Origin: an uncultured Desulfobacterales bacterium
GTDB lineage: Bacteria; Desulfobacterota; Desulfobacteria; Desulfobacterales; JAHEIW01
Length of the DNA stretch: 44,504 nucleotides
Assembly (NCBI GenBank): GCA_947259495.1
Contig: CAMYLV010000016.1
Span: 1-44,504 of the forward strand
Direction of reading: 5' to 3'
In this document: positions 32,968 through 40,894 of the stretch, one piece after another
Layout: each line of letters starts with the position of its first letter
Numbering within the stretch: position 1 is the first letter of the stretch
Notes under the pieces: generated by a model
Databases searched by the model: none
Seen by the model: the letters and a program-made list of their open reading frames with translations, nothing else
Told to the model about the DNA's origin: nothing
Made by a program: the position numbers and the translations under genes

Positions 32968-33033
32968 ATAAGAAATTCTTATATATTAGCTAAATTCATA
33001 TGAGTTGACTAAAACCGGCAATCTATTCATAAA
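32968..33033 (+). promoter_or_regulatory. Palindrome and promoter for the molybdopterin enzyme gene
   Basis: ATAAGAAATTCTTAT (32968-32982) is a perfect 15-bp palindrome resembling a LysR box. TTGACT (33005-33010), 17 bases and CATAAA (33028-33033) follow; the ppsA promoter has the same -35/-10 layout and the same CATAAA. The 32867-33184 gap otherwise holds only repeats and a ~150-base leader. Confidence 0.45.
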
Positions 33034-33184
33034 ATTATGCATCGATTCACCCCACCCTTCCGTTTGGCTTTAAGTGATAATCTTCCCTCCCCTGGCGGGA
33101 CAGATTGAGAGAGGAGGACAACATAAGACTTACCTTTTTACAGGTTCTAAAGCCGAAACTAAATAACACCGGAGGATTGAAACA

Positions 33185-35398
33185 ATGCCCAAAGAAATCA
33201 AACATTCCATCTGTTTTCGATGTAAACCGCGCTGCCGCCTGGAGCTCGAGGTGGAAGACAACCAGATTCTCAAAGTCAGCACCTCATCTATCAAAAAATG
33301 CCCGCGCAAATGGGCTTCGGATCTGGAGCGTTTTTATCATCCCGACCGTCTGAATTACCCGCTCAAAAGAGTGGGTGAAAAAGGCGAAAACAAATGGCAG
33401 CAGATCACCTGGGATGAGGCCCTGGATGAGATCGCCGCCAAATTAACATCCCTTAAGGATCAATATGGCGCCGAGACCCTGGGGGTTACGGCCGGCACCA
33501 GCCGCAGTTATGAAGAACTCAACTCGCGCTTTCTGAACCTTTTCGGCAGTCCCAATCAGTGCGGCCAGGCCCAGATTTGCCATGGCAATTCAGCAGTGGT
33601 CGCCACCACTCTTTTTGGCTGGTGGCCGTATTGGATGCACATCGAAAAACTGCAAAGTACCCGTTGTGTGATGCTCATCGGCCGCAATCCACCACATTCT
33701 CACCAAACCATCTGGGAAGGTATTGAAGGGGCTCAGAAAAACGGTGCCAAACTGATTGTTATCGATCCCCGCCGCTCGGAATCGGCTGAAGCGGCGGATC
33801 TGTGGCTCCAGCTGCGACCGGGTACTGACTGTGCTCTGCTGCTAGGCATGATCAATGTCATCATCGAAGAAGACCTTTATGATAAAGAGTTTGTCACCCA
33901 ATGGTGCCATGGCTTTGACGAACTGGCACAACGGGCAAAAGAATATCCATTGGATAGAGTCGCCGAAATCACCTGGGTGCCGGCCGACCAGATCCAGGCA
34001 GCTGCGCGCATGTTTGCCACTGAAAAACCCTCCTGTGCCATGGAGGGCATGGGGGTGGCGCATCAACCCAATTCTTACGGCGCCATCGCCGCACGTCATA
34101 TTATTTCAGCTATCGTCGGCAATGTGGATGTAAAAGGCGGAGAGGAGCTGTTAGGACCCGCACCGTTTATCACCGAACATGAGATTGAAATGCCTGAAGC
34201 CCTGCCGGTCGAACAGCGCGAAAAAATTCTGGGTAAACAGTTTAAACTCTATTCCTGGCCCGGTTACGAGATGGTCCAGAGCAATGTCGAACGCGTCTGG
34301 GGCAAACGCTGCGACATGTTCGGTTATACCTGTATGGCCCCGGCCCCTTCACTATATAAAGCGATCGCCTACAGCGATCCCTATCCGGTGCGGGCATTGA
34401 TCACCCTGTCATCCAACCCGATGGTGACCATACCCAACACCAAACTGGTCCACAAGTCCCTCAAAAGTTTGGATCTGTATGTGGTGGTGGACTATTTTAT
34501 GACACCCAGTGCCCAGCTGGCTGATTACGTATTGCCGAGTGCCATGTGGCAGGAGCGCAATTTTTTATGGAATTTTCACAACACGACACCGGTAATTGTG
34601 GTCGGCGAAGCAGCCGTGCCGCCTTCGATTGAAGGTAAGTGTGACCGGCGCGATGACTATGATTTCTGGCGTGGCCTGGGTATTCGACTGGGGCAAGAAG
34701 AACACTGGCCATGGGAGAATGTAGAAGCCTATTATGATTATCGACTGGAACCCATGGGATTGACGTTCAGACAGATGGTCGAAAAGGGCCGCTGGGAGCC
34801 TGAAAAGTGGGAATACAAAAAATATGAAAAAATGGGTGGGTTTGGTACCCCTACCGGCAAGATCGAGCTTGCCTCTACGGTAATGGAAAAACTCGGTTAC
34901 GATCCCCTGCCCTATTATCAGGAGCCACCGGAAAGCCCGATCGGCACGCCCCAACTGGCTGAAAAGTACCCGCTGATATTAATCACCGGTGGTCGCTTTC
35001 ATCCCTTCTTTCACTCCGAGCATCGCCAGATCGATAAACTGCGCAAACGATACCCCTGGGCGAATATGCAGATTCACCCGGACACCGCAAAGGATCTGGG
35101 GATTGCTGAGGGGGATTGGGTCTGGATCGAAACCCAGCATGGCCGGGTTATGCAAAAAGTTCTAATCTTCGAGGATATCGATCCCAAAGTGGTGCACGCC
35201 CAGCATGGTTGGTGGTATCCGGAGATGCCGGGTGAAGAGCCCTGGCTGCACGGTGTTTGGGTTTCTAATATCAATGTCTGCACTTCCAGTGATGAAGCGG
35301 AATGCGATGAGGCGCTGGGGTCCTGGCCGCTGCGAACATTTCAATGCAAAGTCTATAAGGTTAAACGTTACGGCGAAGAACACCCGGTGGCGGGATAA
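33185..35398 (+). CDS. Molybdopterin (W/Mo) oxidoreductase, acetylene-hydratase-like, substrate unknown
   Basis: A 737-residue DMSO-reductase-family enzyme with no Tat signal, so cytoplasmic. Cys10, Cys13, Cys17 and Cys39 should hold an N-terminal [4Fe-4S] cluster. Cys132 (QICHGNSAVV) is the expected metal ligand. Downstream, VIDPRRSESAEAADLWLQLRPGTDCALLLGMINVI and the late PLILITGGR and dinucleotide-binding motifs are standard. Length and overall pattern are closest to acetylene hydratase, but the catalytic Asp after its second cluster cysteine is Lys14 here, so acetylene hydration is doubtful. No small iron-sulfur subunit gene is adjacent, unlike pyrogallol transhydroxylase. GGAGG precedes the ATG. 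An aromatic or hydroxylation/dehydroxylation substrate is a guess from context. Confidence 0.85.
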   Translation: MPKEIKHSICFRCKPRCRLELEVEDNQILKVSTSSIKKCPRKWASDLERFYHPDRLNYPLKRVGEKGENKWQQITWDEALDEIAAKLTSLKDQYGAETLGVTAGTSRSYEELNSRFLNLFGSPNQCGQAQICHGNSAVVATTLFGWWPYWMHIEKLQSTRCVMLIGRNPPHSHQTIWEGIEGAQKNGAKLIVIDPRRSESAEAADLWLQLRPGTDCALLLGMINVIIEEDLYDKEFVTQWCHGFDELAQRAKEYPLDRVAEITWVPADQIQAAARMFATEKPSCAMEGMGVAHQPNSYGAIAARHIISAIVGNVDVKGGEELLGPAPFITEHEIEMPEALPVEQREKILGKQFKLYSWPGYEMVQSNVERVWGKRCDMFGYTCMAPAPSLYKAIAYSDPYPVRALITLSSNPMVTIPNTKLVHKSLKSLDLYVVVDYFMTPSAQLADYVLPSAMWQERNFLWNFHNTTPVIVVGEAAVPPSIEGKCDRRDDYDFWRGLGIRLGQEEHWPWENVEAYYDYRLEPMGLTFRQMVEKGRWEPEKWEYKKYEKMGGFGTPTGKIELASTVMEKLGYDPLPYYQEPPESPIGTPQLAEKYPLILITGGRFHPFFHSEHRQIDKLRKRYPWANMQIHPDTAKDLGIAEGDWVWIETQHGRVMQKVLIFEDIDPKVVHAQHGWWYPEMPGEEPWLHGVWVSNINVCTSSDEAECDEALGSWPLRTFQCKVYKVKRYGEEHPVAG

Positions 35399-35427
35399 TG
35401 GTTTATGTAGTGAAACCTAAGTTGAGC

Positions 35428-35472
35428 GAAGCCTCTCTCCTTGCCTCAATAACGGCAAGGAAGAGAGGCTTC
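35428..35472 (+). terminator. Strong stem-loop after the molybdopterin enzyme gene
   Basis: GAAGCCTCTCTCCTTGCC pairs with GGCAAGGAAGAGAGGCTTC (one bulged base) around an eight-base loop. No T run follows, so it may be a 3'-end protecting stem or bidirectional block between this gene and the convergent lysR gene. Confidence 0.6.
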
Positions 35473-35617
35473 TCAAATTAAACGTAAGTTGAATTCTTAA
35501 AAATTTCTTCTCCATCCTATGCCTCCTTTGGCCAGTAAAACTTCAGTAACCGGGTAGCTGGTGGGTTAAGCAAAAGTTTTGATGGCGGTAAAAGAAACAT
35601 CGCCTACAGATAGATTA

Positions 35618-36565
35618 TTATCTTTCCTCGGCAAGCATTTTTGCCATTAAGGCCCCCATGCCCTGGAAACGCATTTTCTTTGTCCCTAAATTTTCCAGGC
35701 TATTGAGAAAAGCCTGGGCGGGGGGTGAAAGCGGTTGATTCTTCAAGTAAGCAATACTGACGTCCAGAAAAATTGAATCTTTTTTTAAGGGGACGGTGAC
35801 CAATTTTTTTTCCTGAAGTTCGACAGCCACCGCCTCTTTCACCAGAAACGAGACCCCCTCTCCATGTTGCACCAGTAATTTGATGATCTCAGCATCCCCG
35901 GTTTCCATCAAAATATTGGGACTGCATTCATTTTCTGCGAATAATTCATCTACCAGTTTGCGGGTCCCTGAACCCGGGTCTTTCATGATAATAGGCTCTT
36001 GGGCGAATTGCTCAAAGCCGATACGGCCTCTATTTGTCAAACGATGGTTGGGCGGTAAAATAAGCACTAGTTCTTCCCGGCTGAAAGGTACGAAAGCGAT
36101 ATTCGGATGCTCATCTGCCTTGGCAATAATCACCACTTCGTTTTTCAATTCGATCAGGCTGTGGATCATTTCCCGGGAGCTACCTTCATCCAGATGGATT
36201 TTGATATGAGGAAAAGCATCACGAAATCCGGTCAGTAAAAACGGCATAAAGTAACGGGCGTAGGTTCTGGCCGAGCCCAATCTTAAACTACCTTTTTTTA
36301 ATTCTTTCATTTGTGCAACTGCATCTTCAATTTTTTGTTCATATTCGAAGATCTTTTTGGAAAAACTGAAGAGCGTTTCACCTTCATCGGTAAGAATAAG
36401 GTTGCGGCCTTTTCTTTTGAAAAGTTTGAGTCCGCAGCTCTCTTCAAACAGCTTCACCTGGGCCGTAACCGCCGGCTGGCTGACAAACAGCTGCCTGGCC
36501 GCAAGGCTGACATTCTGACATTGGGCAACCTGATAGAATGCTCTGAGCTGGTTTAAATTGATCAC
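35618..36565 (-). CDS. LysR-type regulator 1
   Basis: 315 residues. The N-terminal winged helix (LRAFYQVAQCQNVSLAARQL, then FVSQPAVTAQVKLFEE) is typical; a periplasmic-binding-like effector domain follows (SLRLGSARTYARYFMPFLL...DPGSGTRKLVDELF). It is a close paralogue of the regulator at 39529, matching it along its full length including the unusual ILMET and VKEAVAVELQEKK segments. It lies 30 bp downstream of the aldo/keto reductase gene, with which it is probably co-transcribed, and converges on the molybdopterin enzyme gene, a likely target. Confidence 0.92.
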   Translation of the reverse strand: MINLNQLRAFYQVAQCQNVSLAARQLFVSQPAVTAQVKLFEESCGLKLFKRKGRNLILTDEGETLFSFSKKIFEYEQKIEDAVAQMKELKKGSLRLGSARTYARYFMPFLLTGFRDAFPHIKIHLDEGSSREMIHSLIELKNEVVIIAKADEHPNIAFVPFSREELVLILPPNHRLTNRGRIGFEQFAQEPIIMKDPGSGTRKLVDELFAENECSPNILMETGDAEIIKLLVQHGEGVSFLVKEAVAVELQEKKLVTVPLKKDSIFLDVSIAYLKNQPLSPPAQAFLNSLENLGTKKMRFQGMGALMAKMLAEER

Positions 36566-36595
36566 CGTTTGATCCCGGTATTAAATTAATTGTGA

Positions 36596-37840
36596 TTAAC
36601 TTAAATTTTCATATGCTTTTTTCAAAACTTTGCCAATCTGGATACTTTGGGGGCAATATTTTTCAGCTTCAGAATAGTCGGCCTTAAGAATATTTGACTT
36701 AATACCTGCTGGCAATTCGTTGAACAATCTGAGCGCTGTATTTCGATCGCCATAGCTGTGATGATACATGGCATAGCGTAAAATATCACTGATCGGAACA
36801 TCAAGATCGATGGCTGATTCGCAAATACGCGCACAACCGGCACAGTAGCCGGGCGCCGTGTGTTGCGCATATTGTTGCAGGCGTTGCCGATCCCTCCCGG
36901 ACAGTTCTTTCTTATTCAAAGCCGCGTCAACATTGGCCTGCAGGATGGTCATATTGGATATTGCCGAACAGATGCTGGCAATGTTTGGATTTTCCCACAC
37001 CACTTTAAGTTTTGCCTGCTCGGCGGTATACCCTTTCTTTAAAAAATTTTCGGTCATTTCCAAGGCATCATCGGTTTCAGATCCGATGGATGCATAAAAA
37101 TTTGCCGAGAAAGCTGCCTGTGTTTTCATCGCGGTCAATCCGATGCCCGCCTCAGCACAGGCATCAACCGCTCTTTTCATCTTGCTTTGCACCATTAGCC
37201 GATAATTATAGCTCATCATGATGCCATCGATCCAACCCAGCTTGGCAGCGGCAAGCATGCTGTTTTCCATATTTTTATGCGCGCTAAATCCAAAAAAACG
37301 TATGCTTCCTTTCGCCTTGGCTTTTGCAGCCCAGGCTTTGACTGCATCCGTCAATTCCTTTTTTACATTACTGACATAATGAATGAAATACATATCGATG
37401 TAGGATGTATTCATTCTTTGAAGCGAGGTATTCAAATTCCCGGTTAATTTTTGTGGATCTGAAGTTGCTGCTTTCGTTACCAGAAAAATTTTTTTGCGGT
37501 CGTTTGGAAACTTGGCGAAGTATTTACCGATCGCCTTTTCGTTTTTTCCCCATCCATATGAATTGGCCGTATCCCAATAGGTTACGCCCATTTTAAAGGC
37601 CTGCCGGAATACGAGCTGGTCAGAAGGCTTTAAAACACCACCCAATGAAAGGATAGAGACATTGGCGCCGGTTTTTCCGAACGGTCGTGTCGGCACAATC
37701 ATTTGCTCGGACGCCTTGGACGTCGAGCTGCCATGTGCCCGTGTTAGCGCGCTTAAGGGAATCAACGCCGACCCTACTCCGGCTGCACCTGCGCGCTTGA
37801 TAAAATCTCGCCTTGAAAAAGTCGTTTTTTTGTCAGACAT
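36596..37840 (-). CDS. Tat-exported aldo/keto reductase with C-terminal iron-sulfur motif
   Basis: 414 residues. The start SRRDFIKRAGAAGVGSAL is a twin-arginine signal followed by an alanine-rich stretch, so export is predicted. The AKR barrel shows the tetrad Asp/Tyr in YWDTANSYGWGKNE, Lys in FLVTKAAT and His in MYFIHYV. A C-terminal YCAGCARICESA plus a later YCPQSIQIGK supply four cysteines for a probable [4Fe-4S] cluster, as in several ferredoxin-like AKRs of Desulfobacterota. Reaction unknown; a reductase using electrons from the cluster rather than NAD(P)H is possible. Ribosome site GGAG upstream of the ATG. Confidence 0.85.
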   Translation of the reverse strand: MSDKKTTFSRRDFIKRAGAAGVGSALIPLSALTRAHGSSTSKASEQMIVPTRPFGKTGANVSILSLGGVLKPSDQLVFRQAFKMGVTYWDTANSYGWGKNEKAIGKYFAKFPNDRKKIFLVTKAATSDPQKLTGNLNTSLQRMNTSYIDMYFIHYVSNVKKELTDAVKAWAAKAKAKGSIRFFGFSAHKNMENSMLAAAKLGWIDGIMMSYNYRLMVQSKMKRAVDACAEAGIGLTAMKTQAAFSANFYASIGSETDDALEMTENFLKKGYTAEQAKLKVVWENPNIASICSAISNMTILQANVDAALNKKELSGRDRQRLQQYAQHTAPGYCAGCARICESAIDLDVPISDILRYAMYHHSYGDRNTALRLFNELPAGIKSNILKADYSEAEKYCPQSIQIGKVLKKAYENLS

Positions 37841-38054
37841 GTTCGAAATCTCCTTTTGCTATAAGATACCTAAAATGCATTTAACATTTAATGGTATTAC
37901 TGTAAAACTATTCAAATCACTAAATCTATATGGGTTGAGCCCGCTGCCTGCCGAAGGTTCTCGTGAAACGGAGTTAGCCCGTTTGCCGGTTAAAAACATA
38001 GAAAAGGATGTGATGCACATCAGTCGACTTTTTGGGTGCTTTGAATCTTCGGTT

Positions 38055-38627
38055 TCAAACATGGACCTTCAAAAAATCCGTTCCCTGCCCTCGATGCAGG
38101 CATAAAAAGAAAAACGCCTGCAGCACCATTCCGTGATCAATTTCTTTGCTTTCAATCTTTGCTCGAATTTCTTTGAGTGGTACGGTTAAAATTTCAATGT
38201 CTTCACCTGCATCCAGATTTTGCTGCTGAGTTTTGACGGCATCTTCAGCCAGGTAAAAAAAACAGCGATTGCTGAGGATTGCCGGCTGGGGGAAGCATTC
38301 TCCGATCAGCCGGATATTCGACCCTTTAAATCCGGTTTCTTCCAGCAGTTCCCGTTGAGCGGACAATTGCGGGGAGGTGTCATCCGGATCCACCAGGCCG
38401 CCGGGCAGCTCCAAACACACCTGCTCGGAGCCGTGCCGGTATTGTCGCACCATCACAACTTCCTGCTGCGGTGTCAGCGCCAGAATCAACACCCAGTCAG
38501 GAAACTGGATAGCATGCACATCTCTGATTTGACCCGTGCGCGGTGAGCGAACCTGTTTTTTATACAGCGCAAAAATCCTAAAATCTGCAACTCGCTCGCG
38601 ATTTAAAATCGTCCAGTCTCGAATCAT
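38055..38627 (-). CDS. Nudix hydrolase, ADP-ribose-pyrophosphatase-like
   Basis: 190 residues with the Nudix box GGLVDPDDTSPQLSAQRELLEETG (residues ~90-113; positions given, read as G..REL.EETG). The helix has one extra residue and Asp in place of the usual first Glu, while the metal-binding EE pair is kept. The preceding RQYRHGSEQVCLELPGG is typical of ADP-sugar pyrophosphatases. It hydrolyses a nucleoside diphosphate linked to a sugar or similar. The ATG at 38627 overlaps the HD gene stop by one base (TGATG); a GTG one codon earlier is also possible. Confidence 0.88.
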   Translation of the reverse strand: MIRDWTILNRERVADFRIFALYKKQVRSPRTGQIRDVHAIQFPDWVLILALTPQQEVVMVRQYRHGSEQVCLELPGGLVDPDDTSPQLSAQRELLEETGFKGSNIRLIGECFPQPAILSNRCFFYLAEDAVKTQQQNLDAGEDIEILTVPLKEIRAKIESKEIDHGMVLQAFFFLCLHRGQGTDFLKVHV

Positions 38628-39202
38628 CACCCAACTTCCTTTTCTCGTTTTTTAAGTTCATCTTTTGCGATGCGGTAAGCGGTCTGCGTAAAAAACCAGT
38701 GGTTTATGTATTTTCGCAGGCGGTTTAATCCTTCAGCGGCTGTCTCTTCAAACCGCCGGTTGTCAATCTCAAATCCTTTTTGAGTGTAGCGGGATAGTTT
38801 ATCAGCATCTTTAACGATCTGATCATTGAGGGAAATGGCCTTTTTTCTGGAATCATGACCGTCGATTATTTTAAGTATCTCAGAGATTTCCTCTTTATCA
38901 TATTGGACATTTGACAGAATAGCGCCAGCAATCTTTACGCCTTCTTCCTCGTGCGTCCGGTTTAGCTCAGGAGAAGTTGCCTTGGGTCCGAAAGCTTTCA
39001 GATGAAGGGCCTCCGGCACTTTTTTCCAGCCCACATCATGTAAAATGATTGCCGGAATCACAATACTCTCCTGGCCGCCCTCCGCCTTTAGCAACTTGTG
39101 CGCAAACTGCAGGGATATGTCGACATGAACGTCATTGCGTCGCGTGTTAAGATACGGTCGGGTCAGCTGGTAGATTTGCTCAAAGACAGGTCTATCAGTC
39201 AT
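38627..39202 (-). CDS. HD-domain phosphohydrolase
   Basis: 191 residues. The HD motif is spread over HVDISLQFAHKLL, ILHDVGW (His-Asp pair ~58-59), RTHEEEGVKIAG and KDADKLSRYT, the expected H...HD...D metal ligands. Members are metal-dependent phosphatases or phosphodiesterases of nucleotides. AGGTG lies eight bases before the ATG at 39202; a GTG at 39214 is weaker. It is co-transcribed and probably co-translated with the Nudix gene, a pairing that suggests nucleotide housekeeping. Confidence 0.85.
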   Translation of the reverse strand: MTDRPVFEQIYQLTRPYLNTRRNDVHVDISLQFAHKLLKAEGGQESIVIPAIILHDVGWKKVPEALHLKAFGPKATSPELNRTHEEEGVKIAGAILSNVQYDKEEISEILKIIDGHDSRKKAISLNDQIVKDADKLSRYTQKGFEIDNRRFEETAAEGLNRLRKYINHWFFTQTAYRIAKDELKKREKEVG

Positions 39203-39212
39203 AGAAATTATC

Positions 39213-39527
39213 ACCTGAATCTTGCATGAAAATTAATGAGCAGTTTTAATCATATTTAATAGTAGCAGCTTAAGCAAGTCAGCGAAATCGACCAAAATAC
39301 CGATCAGGAAAATATAGATGAAAATCCTTTTATCTCATTAATTTTCACCCTTCGGGCGAGCCGGATGTTTGCATCGGTCCGCCGCAGGCGGATTATTAAG
39401 GACGAGACATAGTTCACTATAGCCTCACCCTTAAGTGTCCCGTTCCGTTGGATGACGCATCTGAATTTTCAATACTAAGGTGCGTCTCCTTGCAGATGAA
39501 AGCCTCCGACTCGTGCAAAATTCAGGT
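39213..39527. repeat. ~315-bp element with ACCTGAATTTTGCA terminal inverted repeats
   Basis: ACCTGAATCTTGCA (39213-39226) and TGCAAAATTCAGGT (39514-39527) are inverted copies with one mismatch. Inside, GAAAATTAATGAG (39229-39241) faces CTCATTAATTTTC (39337-39349). A CCGCCGCAGGCGG hairpin lies near 39380. It fills the gap between the HD gene start and the second lysR stop, which it almost touches. No coding frame, so MITE-like at most. Confidence 0.6.
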
Positions 39528-39528
39528 A

Positions 39529-40503
39529 TCACATTCCGTTAATTTTTCTTTGCTCCTCTTTACGCTGGGACAGTATTCTGGCCATCAAAAGGCCGATGCC
39601 CATGGGATGCAGGCCCTCTGATTTCAATCCGATCAAGGTATCGACAAAAGCTCTGGCGGGAGGCGAAAGTATCTGCTCCTTTAGGTAAGCAATACTGACA
39701 TCCAGATACACCCGGGGGCCTTTAAGAGGAACGGTCGTCATTTTTTTTTCTTTCAGCTCTGCGGCCACGGCTTCTTTGACAACAAACGAAACTCCTTCGC
39801 CGCGCTGCACCAGTTGTTTGATAAATTCGGTATTACTGGTTTCCATCAGAATATCAGGTGTGCATCCCACGGTTTCAAATAATTCTTCCACCAGTTTGCG
39901 GGTTCCGGAGCCTTTTTCTTTCATGATAAACGGGACTGTCGCCAGATCCGCAAAGGAAATCGCTTTCTTTTTTGCCAGGGGATGGGTCCGAGCGACGATC
40001 ACCGCCATTTCCTCCTGGCTAAACGGAAAAAACTGAACCTCCGGGTTATTTTCAGCTTTTGCGATGACCGCCACCTCGATTTTAAAATCCAGCAAGCTGT
40101 GGATCATATCCAGTGAACTGCCCTCGTTCAGTTGAATTTTAATTTGAGGATAGTTCTGATGAAAGGTGGTGATCATCAGGGGCATAAAATAGCGCGCATA
40201 GGCCTTGGTAGTTCCCAGACTGAGAATGCCCCTTTTAAGTTCACGCATGTCATCGATGACGGCTTCAATTTCTTTTTCAAATTTAAAAACCTTGGCCGCA
40301 TATTGATATAGCGACCGGCCTTCATCGGTCAGATAAATCTTGCGGCCCTTCTTTTTGAATAACTTCAAGTTGCAAAATTCTTCAAATGACTTGATCTGGG
40401 CCGTGACCGCCGGCTGGGTAATAAACAGCTCGGCGGCTGCGGCTGTAAAATTCAGGTTCTTGGCCGCGTAATAGAAGACTCTGAACTGGTTAAAATTCAA
40501 CAT
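39529..40503 (-). CDS. LysR-type regulator 2, adjacent to phenylphosphate synthase
   Basis: 324 residues. The N-terminal helix-turn-helix (FRVFYYAAKNLNFTAAAAEL, FITQPAVTAQIKSFEE) and effector domain (LGTTKAYARYFMPLMITTF, KGSGTRKLVEELFETVG) are clear. It is a near relative of the regulator at 35618. Divergent orientation and a 391-bp shared intergenic with ppsA make it the probable activator of the phenylphosphate synthase operon. The effector is likely phenol or a downstream aromatic (inference). Confidence 0.92.
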   Translation of the reverse strand: MLNFNQFRVFYYAAKNLNFTAAAAELFITQPAVTAQIKSFEEFCNLKLFKKKGRKIYLTDEGRSLYQYAAKVFKFEKEIEAVIDDMRELKRGILSLGTTKAYARYFMPLMITTFHQNYPQIKIQLNEGSSLDMIHSLLDFKIEVAVIAKAENNPEVQFFPFSQEEMAVIVARTHPLAKKKAISFADLATVPFIMKEKGSGTRKLVEELFETVGCTPDILMETSNTEFIKQLVQRGEGVSFVVKEAVAAELKEKKMTTVPLKGPRVYLDVSIAYLKEQILSPPARAFVDTLIGLKSEGLHPMGIGLLMARILSQRKEEQRKINGM

Positions 40504-40678
40504 GGTTTAAATATTGGGCATTCGGTAGCGGGTATTGGGTATTCTTGATTAAAAAGACTTTATATAAATACATATCAGTTATTAACATTAAATAATCTCG
40601 TGTGTCGCATGAATGTTTATTATTGATTTGGGCCACGCTAATTTTTTTTTATGGAAGGACTTTATCCATAAATAGAAC

Positions 40679-40733
40679 TTATGCATAGCATAAATTAAAT
40701 TGGTTTGACAGATTTTTTTTATTGCTTCATAAA
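40679..40733 (+). promoter_or_regulatory. LysR box and ppsA promoter
   Basis: TTATGCATAGCATAA (40679-40693) is a perfect 15-bp palindrome of the T-N11-A type. TTGACA (40705-40710), 17 bases and CATAAA (40728-40733) follow, giving an activator site upstream of the -35. No gene is seen in the rest of 40504-40894; the leader to ppsA is ~155 bases. Confidence 0.55.
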
Positions 40734-40894
40734 AAATGAATCTTATTTAATTTCAGGTTTTTGTTCTCATACCCAACTGGTTTTGCAATTCATTAGATTT
40801 CCGGTTCCTCCAACCGAAAGCCTTTATTGTTTTTATGAAGCAATGCGTAAGCTCACCAATTAGCGTTTAACCCCACCATGAAAGGAGGAAGAAA

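Noticed and set aside
33185-35398. Molybdopterin enzyme as BamB, the tungsten subunit of class II benzoyl-CoA reductase
   Set aside because: BamB belongs to the aldehyde:ferredoxin oxidoreductase family. This protein has the DMSO-reductase-family N-terminal cluster motif and fold motifs instead.
37662-38105. 147-codon plus-strand frame spanning the aldo/keto reductase start and the Nudix gene end
   Set aside because: No ribosome site or family features; both ends are antisense to real genes. The 214-bp gap it covers has no other gene.
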